A stretch of DNA of 64,000 nt from an uncultured Clostridia bacterium (lineage in GTDB: Bacteria > Bacillota > Clostridia > Oscillospirales > Acutalibacteraceae), in NCBI GenBank assembly GCA_945787805.1, contig CALZID010000004.1, positions 71,712 to 135,711 of the forward strand, read 5' to 3'. The stretch's first letter is position 1; every line of letters starts with the position of its first letter. The translations under genes were made by a program, and so were the position numbers. Below the pieces are notes generated by a model. It was not told the origin of the DNA and searched no databases. It saw only the letters and a list, made by a program, of their open reading frames with translations. Shown in pieces: positions 23,127 through 33,176 of this stretch.

Positions 23127-25367
23127 TTATAATGTTAACTGCTCACCTTGGTCATCTGCTCTGAGAATTGCTCCTGTTGCGGGCAAATTCTTTGTTCTGT
23201 AACGGGCTGGTTTTGCAAACATTCCTTCAGTAAAGTCAGTTACTTCTTCAATGCGATGTCCCTTTTTGAGAGTCATAACCGCAACGCCCTGACTGTCCTT
23301 TGTAGTCTTTGATGAAATTGCGCCTGAATTAAAGAGCAAATATCTGCCGGCACTTGAACGGATTACAAATTCTTTATCTTCCGGTACATATACAGCCGCT
23401 ACCAACGGACTTTTATCAGAATATGCCTTAATGAGCTTCTTTCTGTTAGTTTTGGTTTCATAGGCTGAAATATCAACCTTTGCAACCTTACCGTTTTGGA
23501 AGAAGAAGAGCATATAGCCTTTATATTCTTTTAAAACTACCATTGAAATTGCAGTTTCATCGGGCTCCATCATAAGCTTTGTGCCTACATAGTCCCCCAA
23601 TACGCTTGCTTTTGTATCGTCAAATTCATTGGCTCTTGTTTTATAAACCTGACATTTATTTGTGAAAAACATAAGCTCCGTACTGTTGGTTGTTTCAACG
23701 GTTGCGACTATTTCGTCGTTTTCTTTAAGCTTGTGTTCACCGCTCATACGAAGTGACAATGGAGTAATCTTTTTGAAATAGCCTTCTTTTGTAAAGAAAA
23801 GAGTAACGGGATAATCGGGAATTTCTTCGATTTCTTCTTCGATTTCTTCGATTTCTTGTGAATAAACAATTTCCGTGAGTCTATCTTTGCCGTATTTATC
23901 GGCAATCGCTTTGAGTTCTTCAACAATAATTTTCTTAACTCTTGCCTTACTTGAAAGAATATCTTCCATATCTTCGATTTGCTTTTTAAGGTCGTCGATA
24001 TCTTTAAGCCGTTTGAGAATATATTCTCTATTCAAATGGCGAAGCTTGATTTCGGCAACATATTCTGCCTGAATTTGGTCGATACCGAAGCCAATCATCA
24101 AATTCGGCACAACTTCTGCTTCTTCTTCTGTTTCACGGACAATCTTGATTGCCTTATCAATATCCAGAAGAATTTTTTGAAGTCCTAACAAGAGATGAAG
24201 CTTATCCTTTGCTTTTGTTAAGTCAAAATATACTCTGCGGTTGACACATTCCGTTCTGAATGCAATCCACTCTAAAAGCAGGTCTGCAACACCCAGCACC
24301 TGCGGTACACCGGCTATGAGAACATTGAAGTTACAAGAAAATGTATCTTCAAGAGTTGTCATTTTATAGAGCTTTTGCATCAGTTTATCTGCATCTGTGC
24401 CGCGTTTTAAGTCAATTGTGATTTTAAGACCTTTTTTATCGGTTTCGTCACGGATATCGCTGATTTCACGAATGGCGTTTGCCTTTACTTTTTCGATTAC
24501 CTTATCAATAATTGCCTCGGCGGTTGTTGTCGGCGGGATTTCGGTAATATCAATACAGTTATTTGATTTATCGTAAGTATATTTTGCTCTGACTTTAAAT
24601 CCGCCGCGGCCTGTGCGATAAATTTCTTCCATTTGGTCACGGTTATAGATAATCTTGCCGCCGCCGATAAAATCGGGCGCTTTTAAAGTTTCCATAACAT
24701 CGAAGTCATTATCTTTAATAAGGCCTATTGTTGTTTCGCAAATTTCACGAAGATTAAAGGAACAGATTGATGACGCCATACCGACAGCGATACCTGTATT
24801 TGCATTTACAAGTATGGACGGAAATGTAACGGGCAAGAGCGTCGGCTCTTGCATTGTTGCATCATAGTTATCAACAAAATCAACTGTATCCTTATCAATA
24901 TCTTTGAAAAGCTCTGCTGCAATACCTTCGAGCTTTGCTTCTGTATAACGGGATGCGGCATAAGCCATATTTCTCGAATATGCTTTACCGAAATTACCCT
25001 TTGAGTCAACATAAGGATGCAACAAGCTCTCGTTACCCCGTGACAGACGGACCATTGTTTCATAAATTGCACCGTCACCGTGGGGGTTTAGTTGCATTGT
25101 TCTGCCGACGATATTTGCAGATTTGACTCTGCCGCCGTTGAGAAGCCCCATTTTATACATAGTATAAAGCAATTTTCTGTGCGAGGGCTTAAAACCGTCA
25201 ATTTCGGGGATTGCACGGGATACGATAACACTCATTGCATAGGGCATAAAGTTTGTTTCGAGAGTTTGTGTAATATTTTGAGTTACAACTTCACCCGCAC
25301 CTAAAATGTGAGCATTCAGTTGCTCTTCGGTAATTTCGGTTTCAACCGTTTTCTTTTTTCGTGCCAT
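23127..25367 (-). CDS. Type II DNA topoisomerase subunit A (ParC/GyrA-like)
   Basis: A 746-residue breakage-reunion subunit. The N-terminal winged-helix region has the catalytic Tyr141 in AASRYTEAKL, preceded by NPHGDGAIYETMVRLS (the quinolone-pocket region). A long coiled-coil region with acidic stretch EIEEIEEEIEEIP follows around residue 510, then a beta-pinwheel-like C-terminal domain. No GyrA-box was recognised, and the pair is separate from a dnaA-gyrB region, so topoisomerase IV-like decatenation is more likely than gyrase. It forms an operon with the B subunit (13-bp gap). Confidence 0.9.
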   Translation of the reverse strand: MARKKKTVETEITEEQLNAHILGAGEVVTQNITQTLETNFMPYAMSVIVSRAIPEIDGFKPSHRKLLYTMYKMGLLNGGRVKSANIVGRTMQLNPHGDGAIYETMVRLSRGNESLLHPYVDSKGNFGKAYSRNMAYAASRYTEAKLEGIAAELFKDIDKDTVDFVDNYDATMQEPTLLPVTFPSILVNANTGIAVGMASSICSFNLREICETTIGLIKDNDFDVMETLKAPDFIGGGKIIYNRDQMEEIYRTGRGGFKVRAKYTYDKSNNCIDITEIPPTTTAEAIIDKVIEKVKANAIREISDIRDETDKKGLKITIDLKRGTDADKLMQKLYKMTTLEDTFSCNFNVLIAGVPQVLGVADLLLEWIAFRTECVNRRVYFDLTKAKDKLHLLLGLQKILLDIDKAIKIVRETEEEAEVVPNLMIGFGIDQIQAEYVAEIKLRHLNREYILKRLKDIDDLKKQIEDMEDILSSKARVKKIIVEELKAIADKYGKDRLTEIVYSQEIEEIEEEIEEIPDYPVTLFFTKEGYFKKITPLSLRMSGEHKLKENDEIVATVETTNSTELMFFTNKCQVYKTRANEFDDTKASVLGDYVGTKLMMEPDETAISMVVLKEYKGYMLFFFQNGKVAKVDISAYETKTNRKKLIKAYSDKSPLVAAVYVPEDKEFVIRSSAGRYLLFNSGAISSKTTKDSQGVAVMTLKKGHRIEEVTDFTEGMFAKPARYRTKNLPATGAILRADDQGEQLTL

Positions 25368-25380
25368 TCATATCCCTCCT

Positions 25381-27366
25381 TTATGAAATATCTGCAAGGT
25401 CAATATAGAGATGACCGTTTTCTGAAATGAAATCTTTTCTGCCCTGCAAGTCATCACCCATAAATAATTCAAATTTTTCATTCATAAGCGACTCAATATT
25501 ATCGGGCTCAACCTTAATAAGACGGCGGGTTTTCGGGTTCATTGTAGTGAGCCACATCATATCCGCATCGTTTTCACCAAGTCCTTTTGAACGCTGAATT
25601 GTATATTTTGCATTGCCGATTTGCTCTAATACATCTGCTTTTTCTTTTTCTGTATAGCAGAAATATGTTTCATCTTTTGTGCGGAGCTCATAAAGCGGTG
25701 ATTCCGCAATAAACACCTTGCCTTCACGGATAATTGTAGGCATAAGACGGTGAATCATTGTGAGAATAAGTGTTCTGATATGGAAACCGTCAACATCGGC
25801 GTCGGTACAGATAATAACCTTATTCCATCTTAAATCTTCAATATTGAAGGAAGAGACTTCTTTGCTCTTTTTTGAGTTGACTTCTACACCGCAGCCCAGC
25901 ACTTTTATAAGGTCAACAATAATATCACTTTTGAAGATTTTATCGTATTCACTCTTTAAGCAGTTAAGAATTTTACCGCGAACGGGAATAATTGCCTGGA
26001 AAGATGAGTCACGAGCCTGTTTACAAGCGCCGAGAGCAGAGTCACCTTCCACTATAAAGATTTCACGCTCATTTACATCTTTACTTCTGCAATCAACGAA
26101 TTTTTCCACACGGGAAGTCATATCATTACTTGACTGCAAGGTCTTTTTGATATTTATTCTTGTGGTTTCGGCTTTAATTCTTGAACGCATATTGATAAGC
26201 ACTTGATTTGTAATCTTATCTGCATCAAGTTTATTTTCAAGGAAATACACTTCAAGTTGATGACGGAAAAACTCTGTCATCGCTTCTTGAATAAATTTAT
26301 TTGTAATAGCCTTTTTAGTTTGATTTTCATAGGATGTTTGAGTCGAGAAAGATGATACAACCAAAATCAAGCAGTCTTCAACATCCTGATAGTTGATTTT
26401 AGAATCGCTTTTAAGGTATTTTCCGTTTTGTTTGAGATAGTTATCAATTTCTGCCACAAAAGCGCTTCTAAAAGCTTTTTCAGGGGCACCGCCATACTCC
26501 AAAAAGCTTGAGTTATGGTAATACTCTTTAAGCTGAATTTTATTTGAGAAGCAAAGGGAGGCAGTAATCTTAACACGGTAGTCTTTCATATCGGCACGGT
26601 CACGGCCCGTGCGCTCTGCCGACCAGAACTGAACTGATGACATTTCTGTTCCGTCAGCGATTTCTTTTACATAATCTGTGACACCGTTTTCATAAACATA
26701 TTCAAATGTTTCAAAGCTGCTGCCTGAAATTTGATTTTTAAGTATAAATTTAATTCCCGCATTGACAACCGACTGTCTTTTAATGGTTTCTTGATAGTAG
26801 TCAAGGGGAATGTTAATGTCCGTAAAAACTTTTAAGTCGGGTTTCCATTTGATACGGGAGCCTGTATCACGCTTATTATATGGCTCTTTAATCATATCCC
26901 CCGCTATTTCACCTTTTTCAAAGTGAAGAAGATATTTATATCCGCCTGTATGAATTTCGGCATCCATATATTCGGACGCATATTGAGTTGCACAAAGACC
27001 TAAACCGTTAAGTCCCAGAGAATATTCATAGTTGCCGCCGTCGTTGGTATCATATTTACCGCCGGCATACAACTCGCAGAACACTAATTCCCAGTTATAA
27101 CAGTTTTCTTTTTTATTAAAGTCAACGGGAATACCGCGACCGAAGTCCTGAATTTCAACGGAGCCGTCAAGAAAACGGGTTACAACGATTTTATCACCGT
27201 AGCCTTCTCTTGCTTCGTCAATTGAGTTTGAAAGAATTTCAAACACAGAATGTTGACAGCCTTCAATGCCGTCCGAGCCGAAAATAACCGCAGGGCGTTT
27301 GCGAACACGGTCGGCGCCTTTAAGTTGTGAAATACTTTCGTTACCGTAAGATGCTTTTTTTGCCAT
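25381..27366 (-). CDS. Type II DNA topoisomerase subunit B (ParE/GyrB-like)
   Basis: A 661-residue ATPase subunit. The GHKL motifs are visible: EILSNSIDEA (catalytic Glu/Asn), DFGRGIPV and SLGLNGLGLCAT. The TOPRIM domain follows with IVEGDSALGACK (EGDSA) and CTDADVDGFHIRTL (DxDxD metal site), and the C-terminus has QRSKGLGEND. It drives strand passage together with the downstream A subunit. It looks like a divergent clostridial paralogue rather than the main GyrB, but no other gyrase is in the window for comparison. Confidence 0.9.
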   Translation of the reverse strand: MAKKASYGNESISQLKGADRVRKRPAVIFGSDGIEGCQHSVFEILSNSIDEAREGYGDKIVVTRFLDGSVEIQDFGRGIPVDFNKKENCYNWELVFCELYAGGKYDTNDGGNYEYSLGLNGLGLCATQYASEYMDAEIHTGGYKYLLHFEKGEIAGDMIKEPYNKRDTGSRIKWKPDLKVFTDINIPLDYYQETIKRQSVVNAGIKFILKNQISGSSFETFEYVYENGVTDYVKEIADGTEMSSVQFWSAERTGRDRADMKDYRVKITASLCFSNKIQLKEYYHNSSFLEYGGAPEKAFRSAFVAEIDNYLKQNGKYLKSDSKINYQDVEDCLILVVSSFSTQTSYENQTKKAITNKFIQEAMTEFFRHQLEVYFLENKLDADKITNQVLINMRSRIKAETTRINIKKTLQSSNDMTSRVEKFVDCRSKDVNEREIFIVEGDSALGACKQARDSSFQAIIPVRGKILNCLKSEYDKIFKSDIIVDLIKVLGCGVEVNSKKSKEVSSFNIEDLRWNKVIICTDADVDGFHIRTLILTMIHRLMPTIIREGKVFIAESPLYELRTKDETYFCYTEKEKADVLEQIGNAKYTIQRSKGLGENDADMMWLTTMNPKTRRLIKVEPDNIESLMNEKFELFMGDDLQGRKDFISENGHLYIDLADIS

Positions 27367-27537
27367 ACATAATTACTCCTTAACAGGAATTTTCTGAGAA
27401 GATTCAGAGAACCCCTCAGTCTGCTTCGCAGACAGCTCCCCTTTCAAGGGCGCCAAGTATAAAAATAAACCACTAAATATTATACACTACATTTAGCGGT
27501 TTAGTCAAGATTTTAAGAGCATTACACCCCAACATAT

Positions 27538-27756
27538 TCAGTTTTGTTTCTTTTTCCCCTTGCGCTCGACCTTAGTTTTATTGCCGTTTTCGTCAACAAT
27601 ATACATATTGTCAAGCTGACCTGTAAGACTGCGTTTAAAACTGTCGATATATTCTCTGCGAAGCACTGCCTGTTCCACTTTTTCTTCTTCGGTCAGTTCT
27701 GTTTCACGGGACTTTCTTGCAAGTTCGTTTATTCTGTCAATTTTTTTCTGTTCCAT
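27538..27756 (-). CDS. DUF896 small protein (YnzC-like)
   Basis: A 72-residue basic, helical protein with the DUF896 pattern KIDRINELARKSRETELTEE...EQAVLRREYIDSFK. The family includes B. subtilis YnzC, a small two-helix protein linked to the SOS operon, whose biochemical role is unknown. AAAGGA lies upstream of ATG 27756, and a good promoter is at 27789-27817. It is probably monocistronic; the topoisomerase genes lie downstream. Confidence 0.9.
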   Translation of the reverse strand: MEQKKIDRINELARKSRETELTEEEKVEQAVLRREYIDSFKRSLTGQLDNMYIVDENGNKTKVERKGKKKQN

Positions 27757-27788
27757 AATCAGTTTCCTTTATTATTTAATGCCAATAT

Positions 27789-27817
27789 AGTATAAAGGAT
27801 TTTTAAGATTTAGTCAA
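27789..27817 (-). promoter_or_regulatory. Promoter of DUF896 gene
   Basis: Minus strand TTGACT (27817-27812), 17-bp spacer, TATACT (27794-27789), about 30 bp upstream of the start codon. Confidence 0.7.
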
Positions 27818-27819
27818 CA

Positions 27820-28069
27820 CAAGAAAAGGGGTTGTAAAAAAAGTGTAGACCGCATAAAACACCATATAAAGGCTTTTTAATACCCCAAAACAGCATTTAA
27901 TCAAATAAAAGTAATAAAAAAACAAAAAACAGATAAAAAATAATGTTTTATGCTATGAACAAACTTCGCCTCTCGGCGTACCTTTGTACGCCGTCGGGTA
28001 ACCGATAACAAGGCAAAAGCCTTGTTATCGCTCAGTTTGTCCATTCTACGCATTTTTTCCTAACCCCAC
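27820..28069. repeat. Intergenic region with hairpin cluster
   Basis: No gene is seen between DUF896 and tuf. The segment 27960-28047 holds adjoining hairpins: GGCGTAC/GTACGCC around 27976-27992 and an 11-bp stem GATAACAAGGC (28004-28014) with GCCTTGTTATC (28019-28029). Flanks with CAAACTTCGC and CAGTTTGTCC look like degenerate inverted ends. The style matches the hairpin clusters elsewhere in the window. Confidence 0.5.
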
Positions 28070-28109
28070 AAAAGGGGCTGTAAAAAAACTTTCGTTTTTT
28101 TACAGCCCC
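28070..28109 (-). terminator. Terminator of str operon after tuf
   Basis: A 16-bp stem (28074-28089 with 28094-28109), TTTC loop (GAAA on the minus strand), then TTTT on the minus strand. It lies 27 bp downstream of the tuf stop. Confidence 0.8.
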
Positions 28110-28136
28110 AAAAGTTGTTAATTACTGAATAATAAA

Positions 28137-29333
28137 TTATTCGTTAATCTTTGTAACAACACCTGAACCAACTGTTCTACCGCCTTCACGGATAGCGAAA
28201 CGAAGACCTTCTTCGATAGCGATAGGAGTGATGAGCTCAACGTCCATAACAACGTTGTCACCAGGCATGCACATTTCTGTACCTGCAGGAAGAGAAATTG
28301 TACCTGTAACGTCTGTTGTTCTGAAATAGAACTGAGGTCTGTAGTTGTTGAAGAAAGGAGTATGACGGCCGCCTTCATCCTTTGTCAAAACATAAACCTG
28401 ACCTGAGAACTTTGTGTGAGGATTGATTGTGCCGGGTTTAGCAAGAACCTGACCACGTTCGATTTCACTTCTCTGAATACCACGGAGAAGAGCACCGATG
28501 TTGTCACCTGCTTCTGCATAGTCAAGAAGCTTTCTGAACATTTCGATACCTGTAACAACTGTCTTCTTTCTTTCGTCTGAAAGACCAACGATTTCAACTT
28601 CTTCAGAAGTCTTGAGCTGACCTCTTTCAACTCTACCTGTAGCAACAGTACCACGGCCTGTGATTGTGAATACGTCTTCAACAGGCATAAGGAATGGCTG
28701 GTCTGCTTTTCTGTCAGGAGTTGGGATATAGCTGTCAACAGCATCCATGAGTTCCCAGATGCAAGCGCAAGCGGGGTCATCAGCTGATGTTGCTTCAAGA
28801 GCTTTAAGAGCTGAACCTTTGATGATAGGTGTATCGTCGCCCGGGAATTCGTACTCATCAAGAGTTTCACGGATTTCCATTTCAACGAGTTCAAGAAGTT
28901 CAGGGTCATCAACTTGGTCAACCTTGTTCATGAAAACGATGATGTAAGGAACGCCAACCTGACGAGCAAGAAGAAGGTGTTCTTTTGTCTGAGCCATAGG
29001 ACCGTCTGTTGATGCGATAACAAGGATAGCACCGTCCATCTGAGCAGCACCTGTAATCATGTTTTTGATGTAGTCAGCGTGGCCGGGACAGTCAACGTGA
29101 GCATAGTGACGAGCAGCTGTCTCGTATTCAACGTGAGCTGTGTTGATTGTAATACCTCTTTCTCTTTCTTCAGGAGCCTTATCGATGTTTGCATAATCAA
29201 CGAAGTCAGCCTGACCTTTAGATGCGAGTGTTTTTGTGATAGCAGCTGTTAATGTTGTCTTACCGTGGTCAACGTGACCGATAGTACCAATATTAACGTG
29301 TGGTTTAGTTCTTTCAAATTTTGCCTTTGCCAT
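28137..29333 (-). CDS. tuf: Translation elongation factor Tu
   Basis: A 398-residue EF-Tu, the GTPase that delivers aminoacyl-tRNA to the ribosome. GTP-binding motifs: [10 protein letters not shown] (P-loop), DCPGHADY, and NKVDQVD. Length is standard for Firmicutes. It is the last gene of the rpsL-rpsG-fusA-tuf group, 100 bp after fusA, with a strong terminator behind it. Confidence 0.99.
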   Translation of the reverse strand: MAKAKFERTKPHVNIGTIGHVDHGKTTLTAAITKTLASKGQADFVDYANIDKAPEERERGITINTAHVEYETAARHYAHVDCPGHADYIKNMITGAAQMDGAILVIASTDGPMAQTKEHLLLARQVGVPYIIVFMNKVDQVDDPELLELVEMEIRETLDEYEFPGDDTPIIKGSALKALEATSADDPACACIWELMDAVDSYIPTPDRKADQPFLMPVEDVFTITGRGTVATGRVERGQLKTSEEVEIVGLSDERKKTVVTGIEMFRKLLDYAEAGDNIGALLRGIQRSEIERGQVLAKPGTINPHTKFSGQVYVLTKDEGGRHTPFFNNYRPQFYFRTTDVTGTISLPAGTEMCMPGDNVVMDVELITPIAIEEGLRFAIREGGRTVGSGVVTKINE

Positions 29334-29433
29334 TGGAATTTCCTCCCTTTATTTTTGAAAATAATTTATAAATTTATTTGATACATATTGTATCAGTAAA
29401 CTTGAAAAATTTCAAGTATTTTACGAGAAAATA

Positions 29434-31512
29434 TTAATCTCTCTTGCTTCTTTCAGAAATAATTGATTCTGAAATTGATTTCGGAACTTCTTTATATCCG
29501 TCCGGTTCCATTACATACTGGCCGCGGCCCTGTGTCTTAGAACGGAGGTCGGTAGCATAACCGAACATTTCTGAAAGCGGAACTCTTGCGTTAATTTGCT
29601 TAACGCCCGAGCGGTCTTCGAAGCCCTGAATTTCGCCACGGCGAGAGTTAAGGTCGCCGATAACATCACCCATATAATCTTCGGGAGTAATAACTACAAC
29701 CTTCATAATGGGTTCAAGGATAACAGGGTTTGCTTTCTTAGCAGCGTCTTTGAATGCCATTGAACCGGCAATCTTAAATGCCATTTCAGATGAGTCAACT
29801 TCGTGGTATGAACCGTCATAAAGTGTAACCTTAACATCAACCATACCGTAGCCGGCAAGTACACCTGACTGCATAGCGCCTTGAATACCGTCGTCAACAG
29901 CCTTGTGGTATTCCTTAGGAATAGCACCGCCGACGATGTTGTTTACGAATTCGTAGCCGCCGTCGGGATTTGGCTCAATGTTAATTTTAACATGACCGTA
30001 TTGACCTTTACCACCTGACTGACGGGCATATTTTGTGTCAGAAGATGCTGCCGCACGGATTGTTTCTCTGTAAGCAACCTGAGGTTTGCCTACATTTGCT
30101 TCAACTTTGAATTCACGAAGAAGTCTGTCAACGATGATTTCAAGGTGAAGCTCACCCATACCGGCAATAATGGTCTGGCCTGTTTCTTCATCTGTATAGC
30201 AACGGAAAGTCGGGTCTTCTGCTGCAAGTTTTGAGAGAGCGATACCCATTTTTTCCTGACCTGCTTTTGTTTTAGGCTCAATAGCAACACGGATAACAGG
30301 TTCCGGGAAGTTCATTGATTCAAGAATTACAGGGTGTTTCTCATCACAGAGAGTATCACCTGTTGTTGTATTTTTAAGACCTACAACTGCGGCGATGTCA
30401 CCTGAATAAACTGTTTCAATATCTTCACGGTGGTTAGCGTGCATTTGAAGAATTCTGCCCATTCTTTCTCTGTTATCTTTTACTGAGTTATAAACAGTTG
30501 TACCTGCATTAACAGTACCTGAATATACACGGAAGAAACAGAGTGTACCGACGAACGGGTCGTTAGCGATTTTGAATGCAAGAGCTGCAAACGGCTCTTC
30601 ATCCGATGAGTGTCTGACTTCTTCTTCCTCAGTTTCAGGATTAACGCCCTTGATAGCTTCAATGTCTGTGGGAGCAGGCATAAAGTCAACAATAGCGTCG
30701 AGAAGCGGTTGAACACCCTTGTTACGGTATGAAGTACCGCAGCAAATCGGAACGATTTCGTTTGATATTGTAGCCTTACGGATAACGCTCTTGATTTCGT
30801 CAACTGTGAGTTCTTCACCGTCAAAATATTTCATCATAAGCTCCTCATCAAGTTCAGCAACTGATTCGATAAGGTTGTTACGGTATTTTGCAGCAAGCTC
30901 CTTCATATCGTCCGGAATTTCTTCAACTCTGACATCTTTACCCAAATCGTCATAATAAACGATAGCGTTATTATTGATAAGGTCAACAATGCCCTTGAAT
31001 GTGTTTTCGGCACCGATAGGAAGCTGAATTGGAACTGCGTTACAGTTAAATCTTTCTTTTACCATGTCAAGAACACGGTAGAAGTCAGCGCCCAAAATGT
31101 CCATCTTATTAACATAAATCATTCTGGGAACTTTGTATTCGTCAGCCTGACGCCAAACGGTTTCAGACTGAGGCTCAACACCACCCTTTGCGCAAAGAAC
31201 GGTTACAGAACCGTCAAGAACACGGAGTGAACGCTGAACTTCAACAGTAAAGTCAACGTGACCGGGAGTGTCGATGATATTGATACGATGGTCTTTCCAG
31301 AAACATGTTGTAGCAGCAGAAGTGATTGTGATACCACGCTCTTGCTCCTGAGCCATCCAGTCCATTGTTGCTGAACCGTCATGAGTCTCACCGATTTTAT
31401 GGTTAACACCTGTATAGAAAAGAATTCTTTCTGTAGTAGTTGTTTTACCTGCGTCGATGTGAGCCATAATACCAATATTTCTTGTTTGTTCAAGAGATAC
31501 TTTTCTTGGCAT
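29434..31512 (-). CDS. fusA: Translation elongation factor G
   Basis: A 692-residue EF-G, the GTPase that drives ribosomal translocation. Motifs: [19 protein letters not shown] (P-loop), [20 protein letters not shown] and [10 protein letters not shown]. The C-terminal domains include [14 protein letters not shown] and the final [20 protein letters not shown]. Full length with no sign of the RF3 or Tet(O)-type paralogues. It lies 27 bp after rpsG. Confidence 0.99.
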   Translation of the reverse strand: MPRKVSLEQTRNIGIMAHIDAGKTTTTERILFYTGVNHKIGETHDGSATMDWMAQEQERGITITSAATTCFWKDHRINIIDTPGHVDFTVEVQRSLRVLDGSVTVLCAKGGVEPQSETVWRQADEYKVPRMIYVNKMDILGADFYRVLDMVKERFNCNAVPIQLPIGAENTFKGIVDLINNNAIVYYDDLGKDVRVEEIPDDMKELAAKYRNNLIESVAELDEELMMKYFDGEELTVDEIKSVIRKATISNEIVPICCGTSYRNKGVQPLLDAIVDFMPAPTDIEAIKGVNPETEEEEVRHSSDEEPFAALAFKIANDPFVGTLCFFRVYSGTVNAGTTVYNSVKDNRERMGRILQMHANHREDIETVYSGDIAAVVGLKNTTTGDTLCDEKHPVILESMNFPEPVIRVAIEPKTKAGQEKMGIALSKLAAEDPTFRCYTDEETGQTIIAGMGELHLEIIVDRLLREFKVEANVGKPQVAYRETIRAAASSDTKYARQSGGKGQYGHVKINIEPNPDGGYEFVNNIVGGAIPKEYHKAVDDGIQGAMQSGVLAGYGMVDVKVTLYDGSYHEVDSSEMAFKIAGSMAFKDAAKKANPVILEPIMKVVVITPEDYMGDVIGDLNSRRGEIQGFEDRSGVKQINARVPLSEMFGYATDLRSKTQGRGQYVMEPDGYKEVPKSISESIISERSKRD

Positions 31513-31539
31513 AATGTCCTCCTAAATGTCTCTAAATAA

Positions 31540-32010
31540 TTACCATCTGTAATGTGCGAAAGCTTTGTTTGCTTCTGCCATTCTGTGCATTTCTTCTTTC
31601 TTCTTGAATGCTCCGCCCTGTGAGTTGATAGCATCAAGAATTTCGTTAGCAAGTCTTTCTTTCATTGTTCTTTCTGAACGCTGACGAGCAAAAAGTGTAA
31701 TCCAACGAAGACCGAGTGTCTGGCGTCTTTCAGGGCGAACATCCATTGGAACTTGGTATGTTGCACCACCGATACGACGAGCTTTACACTCGAGAACCGG
31801 CATAACATTTTCCATTGCGGCATCGAAAACTTCTAAAGGTTCCTTGCCTGTTTTTTCAGCGATGATGTCAAATGCATCGTAAACGATTTTCTGAGCAACG
31901 CCCTTTTTACCGTCTAACATAACGCTGTTGATAAGTCTTGTTACAAGCTTTGAATTATAAAGCGGATCTGGCAAAACATCTCGTTTTGCAATCTGGCCTC
32001 TTCTTGGCAC
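31540..32010 (-). CDS. rpsG: 30S ribosomal protein S7
   Basis: A 156-residue S7, a primary 16S rRNA-binding protein of the small-subunit head. It starts with [19 protein letters not shown]. The correct start is GTG 32010, with AAGGAGGGA 5 nt upstream; an ATG at 32028 in the same frame overlaps the ribosome-binding site and would add six residues not seen in S7. Length matches the family (156). Confidence 0.97.
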   Translation of the reverse strand: MPRRGQIAKRDVLPDPLYNSKLVTRLINSVMLDGKKGVAQKIVYDAFDIIAEKTGKEPLEVFDAAMENVMPVLECKARRIGGATYQVPMDVRPERRQTLGLRWITLFARQRSERTMKERLANEILDAINSQGGAFKKKEEMHRMAEANKAFAHYRW

Positions 32011-32171
32011 TGCGCTTCCCTCCTTCATATTAATGATATCATAGGTACTCGAGTGACAAAACCCCGTGGCGCCAACGAAAAGGCATATATATTATATATA
32101 CACTCTCGTTGGACAAATATTCATTTTGAATATTGCCTTTCAAGAAGATTCTGTCTTTTAACATTAACCTA

Positions 32172-32594
32172 TTATTTTTTTGCTGCCTTAGGACGCTTTG
32201 CACCGTATTTTGAGCGGCTCTGCATTCTTCCGTTAACACCTTGAGTATCAAGTGTACCGCGGATAATGTGATAACGCACACCGGGAAGGTCCTTAACACG
32301 GCCGCCTCTGATAAGAACAACAGAGTGTTCCTGAAGATTGTGTCCGACGCCCGGAATGTAAGCTGAAACTTCGATACCGTTTGTAAGACGAACTCTGGCA
32401 AGTTTTCTAAGAGCTGAGTTAGGTTTCTTAGGTGTATCTGTTTTAACAACAGTGCACACACCTCTCTTTTGCGGAGAATTGTTATCTGTCAAAACATTCT
32501 TCTTTGAGTTGAGACCTTTACCGAGAGCCGGAGCCTTAGACTTTTTAACCTGAGTTTCTCTTCCGTTACGAACGAGCTGGTTAAAGGTTGGCAT
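32172..32594 (-). CDS. rpsL: 30S ribosomal protein S12
   Basis: A 140-residue S12, the decoding-centre protein. Conserved segments: [31 protein letters not shown] (streptomycin-site Lys), [19 protein letters not shown] and [12 protein letters not shown]. The start is ATG 32594 with GGGGGTGA upstream; the in-frame ATG at 32612 precedes that ribosome-binding site. First gene of the str group; the usual rpl7Ae-like gene between rpoC and rpsL is absent. Confidence 0.98.
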   Translation of the reverse strand: MPTFNQLVRNGRETQVKKSKAPALGKGLNSKKNVLTDNNSPQKRGVCTVVKTDTPKKPNSALRKLARVRLTNGIEVSAYIPGVGHNLQEHSVVLIRGGRVKDLPGVRYHIIRGTLDTQGVNGRMQSRSKYGAKRPKAAKK

Positions 32595-32666
32595 TCTTTG
32601 ATTCACCCCCATACATATTTATTTAATGCATAACAAATGAACGGACGCAAGTCCGCATGCTTGATT

Positions 32667-32696
32667 AGTTTATCACAGTTGCACAATATTTGTCAA
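32667..32696 (-). promoter_or_regulatory. Promoter of str operon
   Basis: Minus strand TTGACA (32696-32691), 18-bp spacer, TAAACT (32672-32667), about 70 bp upstream of rpsL. It shows that the str genes are transcribed independently of rpoBC. Confidence 0.68.
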
Positions 32697-32744
32697 TACA
32701 TTTTTTGCAAAATGACGAGAAATTATTTAATATGTTGCAGCGTT

Positions 32745-33080
32745 TGCAAGGTATAGCAGCACGGAGAGAAAAAATGCACACCATAATCGCTCAATTCTAT
32801 ATGGAGTGAATTGTAGGGCGGGGGCTTGCTCCCGCCGTTATGATTTTGTTGTAATTTATGCGATTCTGCGGAACGATGTGGGCATCGTCCCCTACACTTT
32901 TCCTCCCTCTGACGAAGGAGGTGGCACGGCTTTGCCGTGACAGAGGGAGAGAAAACGCATCAAAACCATTCAATTTTATACAGAGTGAATTGTAGGGTGC
33001 GACGGCTCGGCGCACCGTTATGGTTTTGATGTGAATTTTTTTCGGCGGGAGCAAGCCCCCGCCCTACGACTTGTTGTTTT
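32745..33080. repeat. Interspersed repeats with exchangeable hairpins
   Basis: Two related units (about 32785-32860 and 32967-33045) share a frame, CTCAATTCTATATGGAG/TTCAATTTTATACAGAG, then TGAATTGTAGGG and TTATG(A/G)TTTTG. They carry different central hairpins, GGCGGGGG/CTCCCGCC versus GGTGCG/CGCACC. Between them lies a third palindromic segment, TCCCTCTGACGAAGG to CAGAGGGAGA (about 32904-32951). No gene was found in 32697-33136. Confidence 0.7.
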
Positions 33081-33136
33081 TTGCTTCGCAATGATAACAA
33101 TATAATTATTCATTCTTCATTATTCATTATTCATTT

Positions 33137-33169
33137 GAAAAATGGGTGATAGGAGAAATCCTACCACCC
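33137..33169 (-). terminator. Terminator of the large LRR gene
   Basis: Minus strand stem GGGTGGTAGGA (33169-33159) with TCCTATCACCC (33154-33144), loop TTTC, then ATTTTT. Confidence 0.8.
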
Positions 33170-33176
33170 GTTTTGT

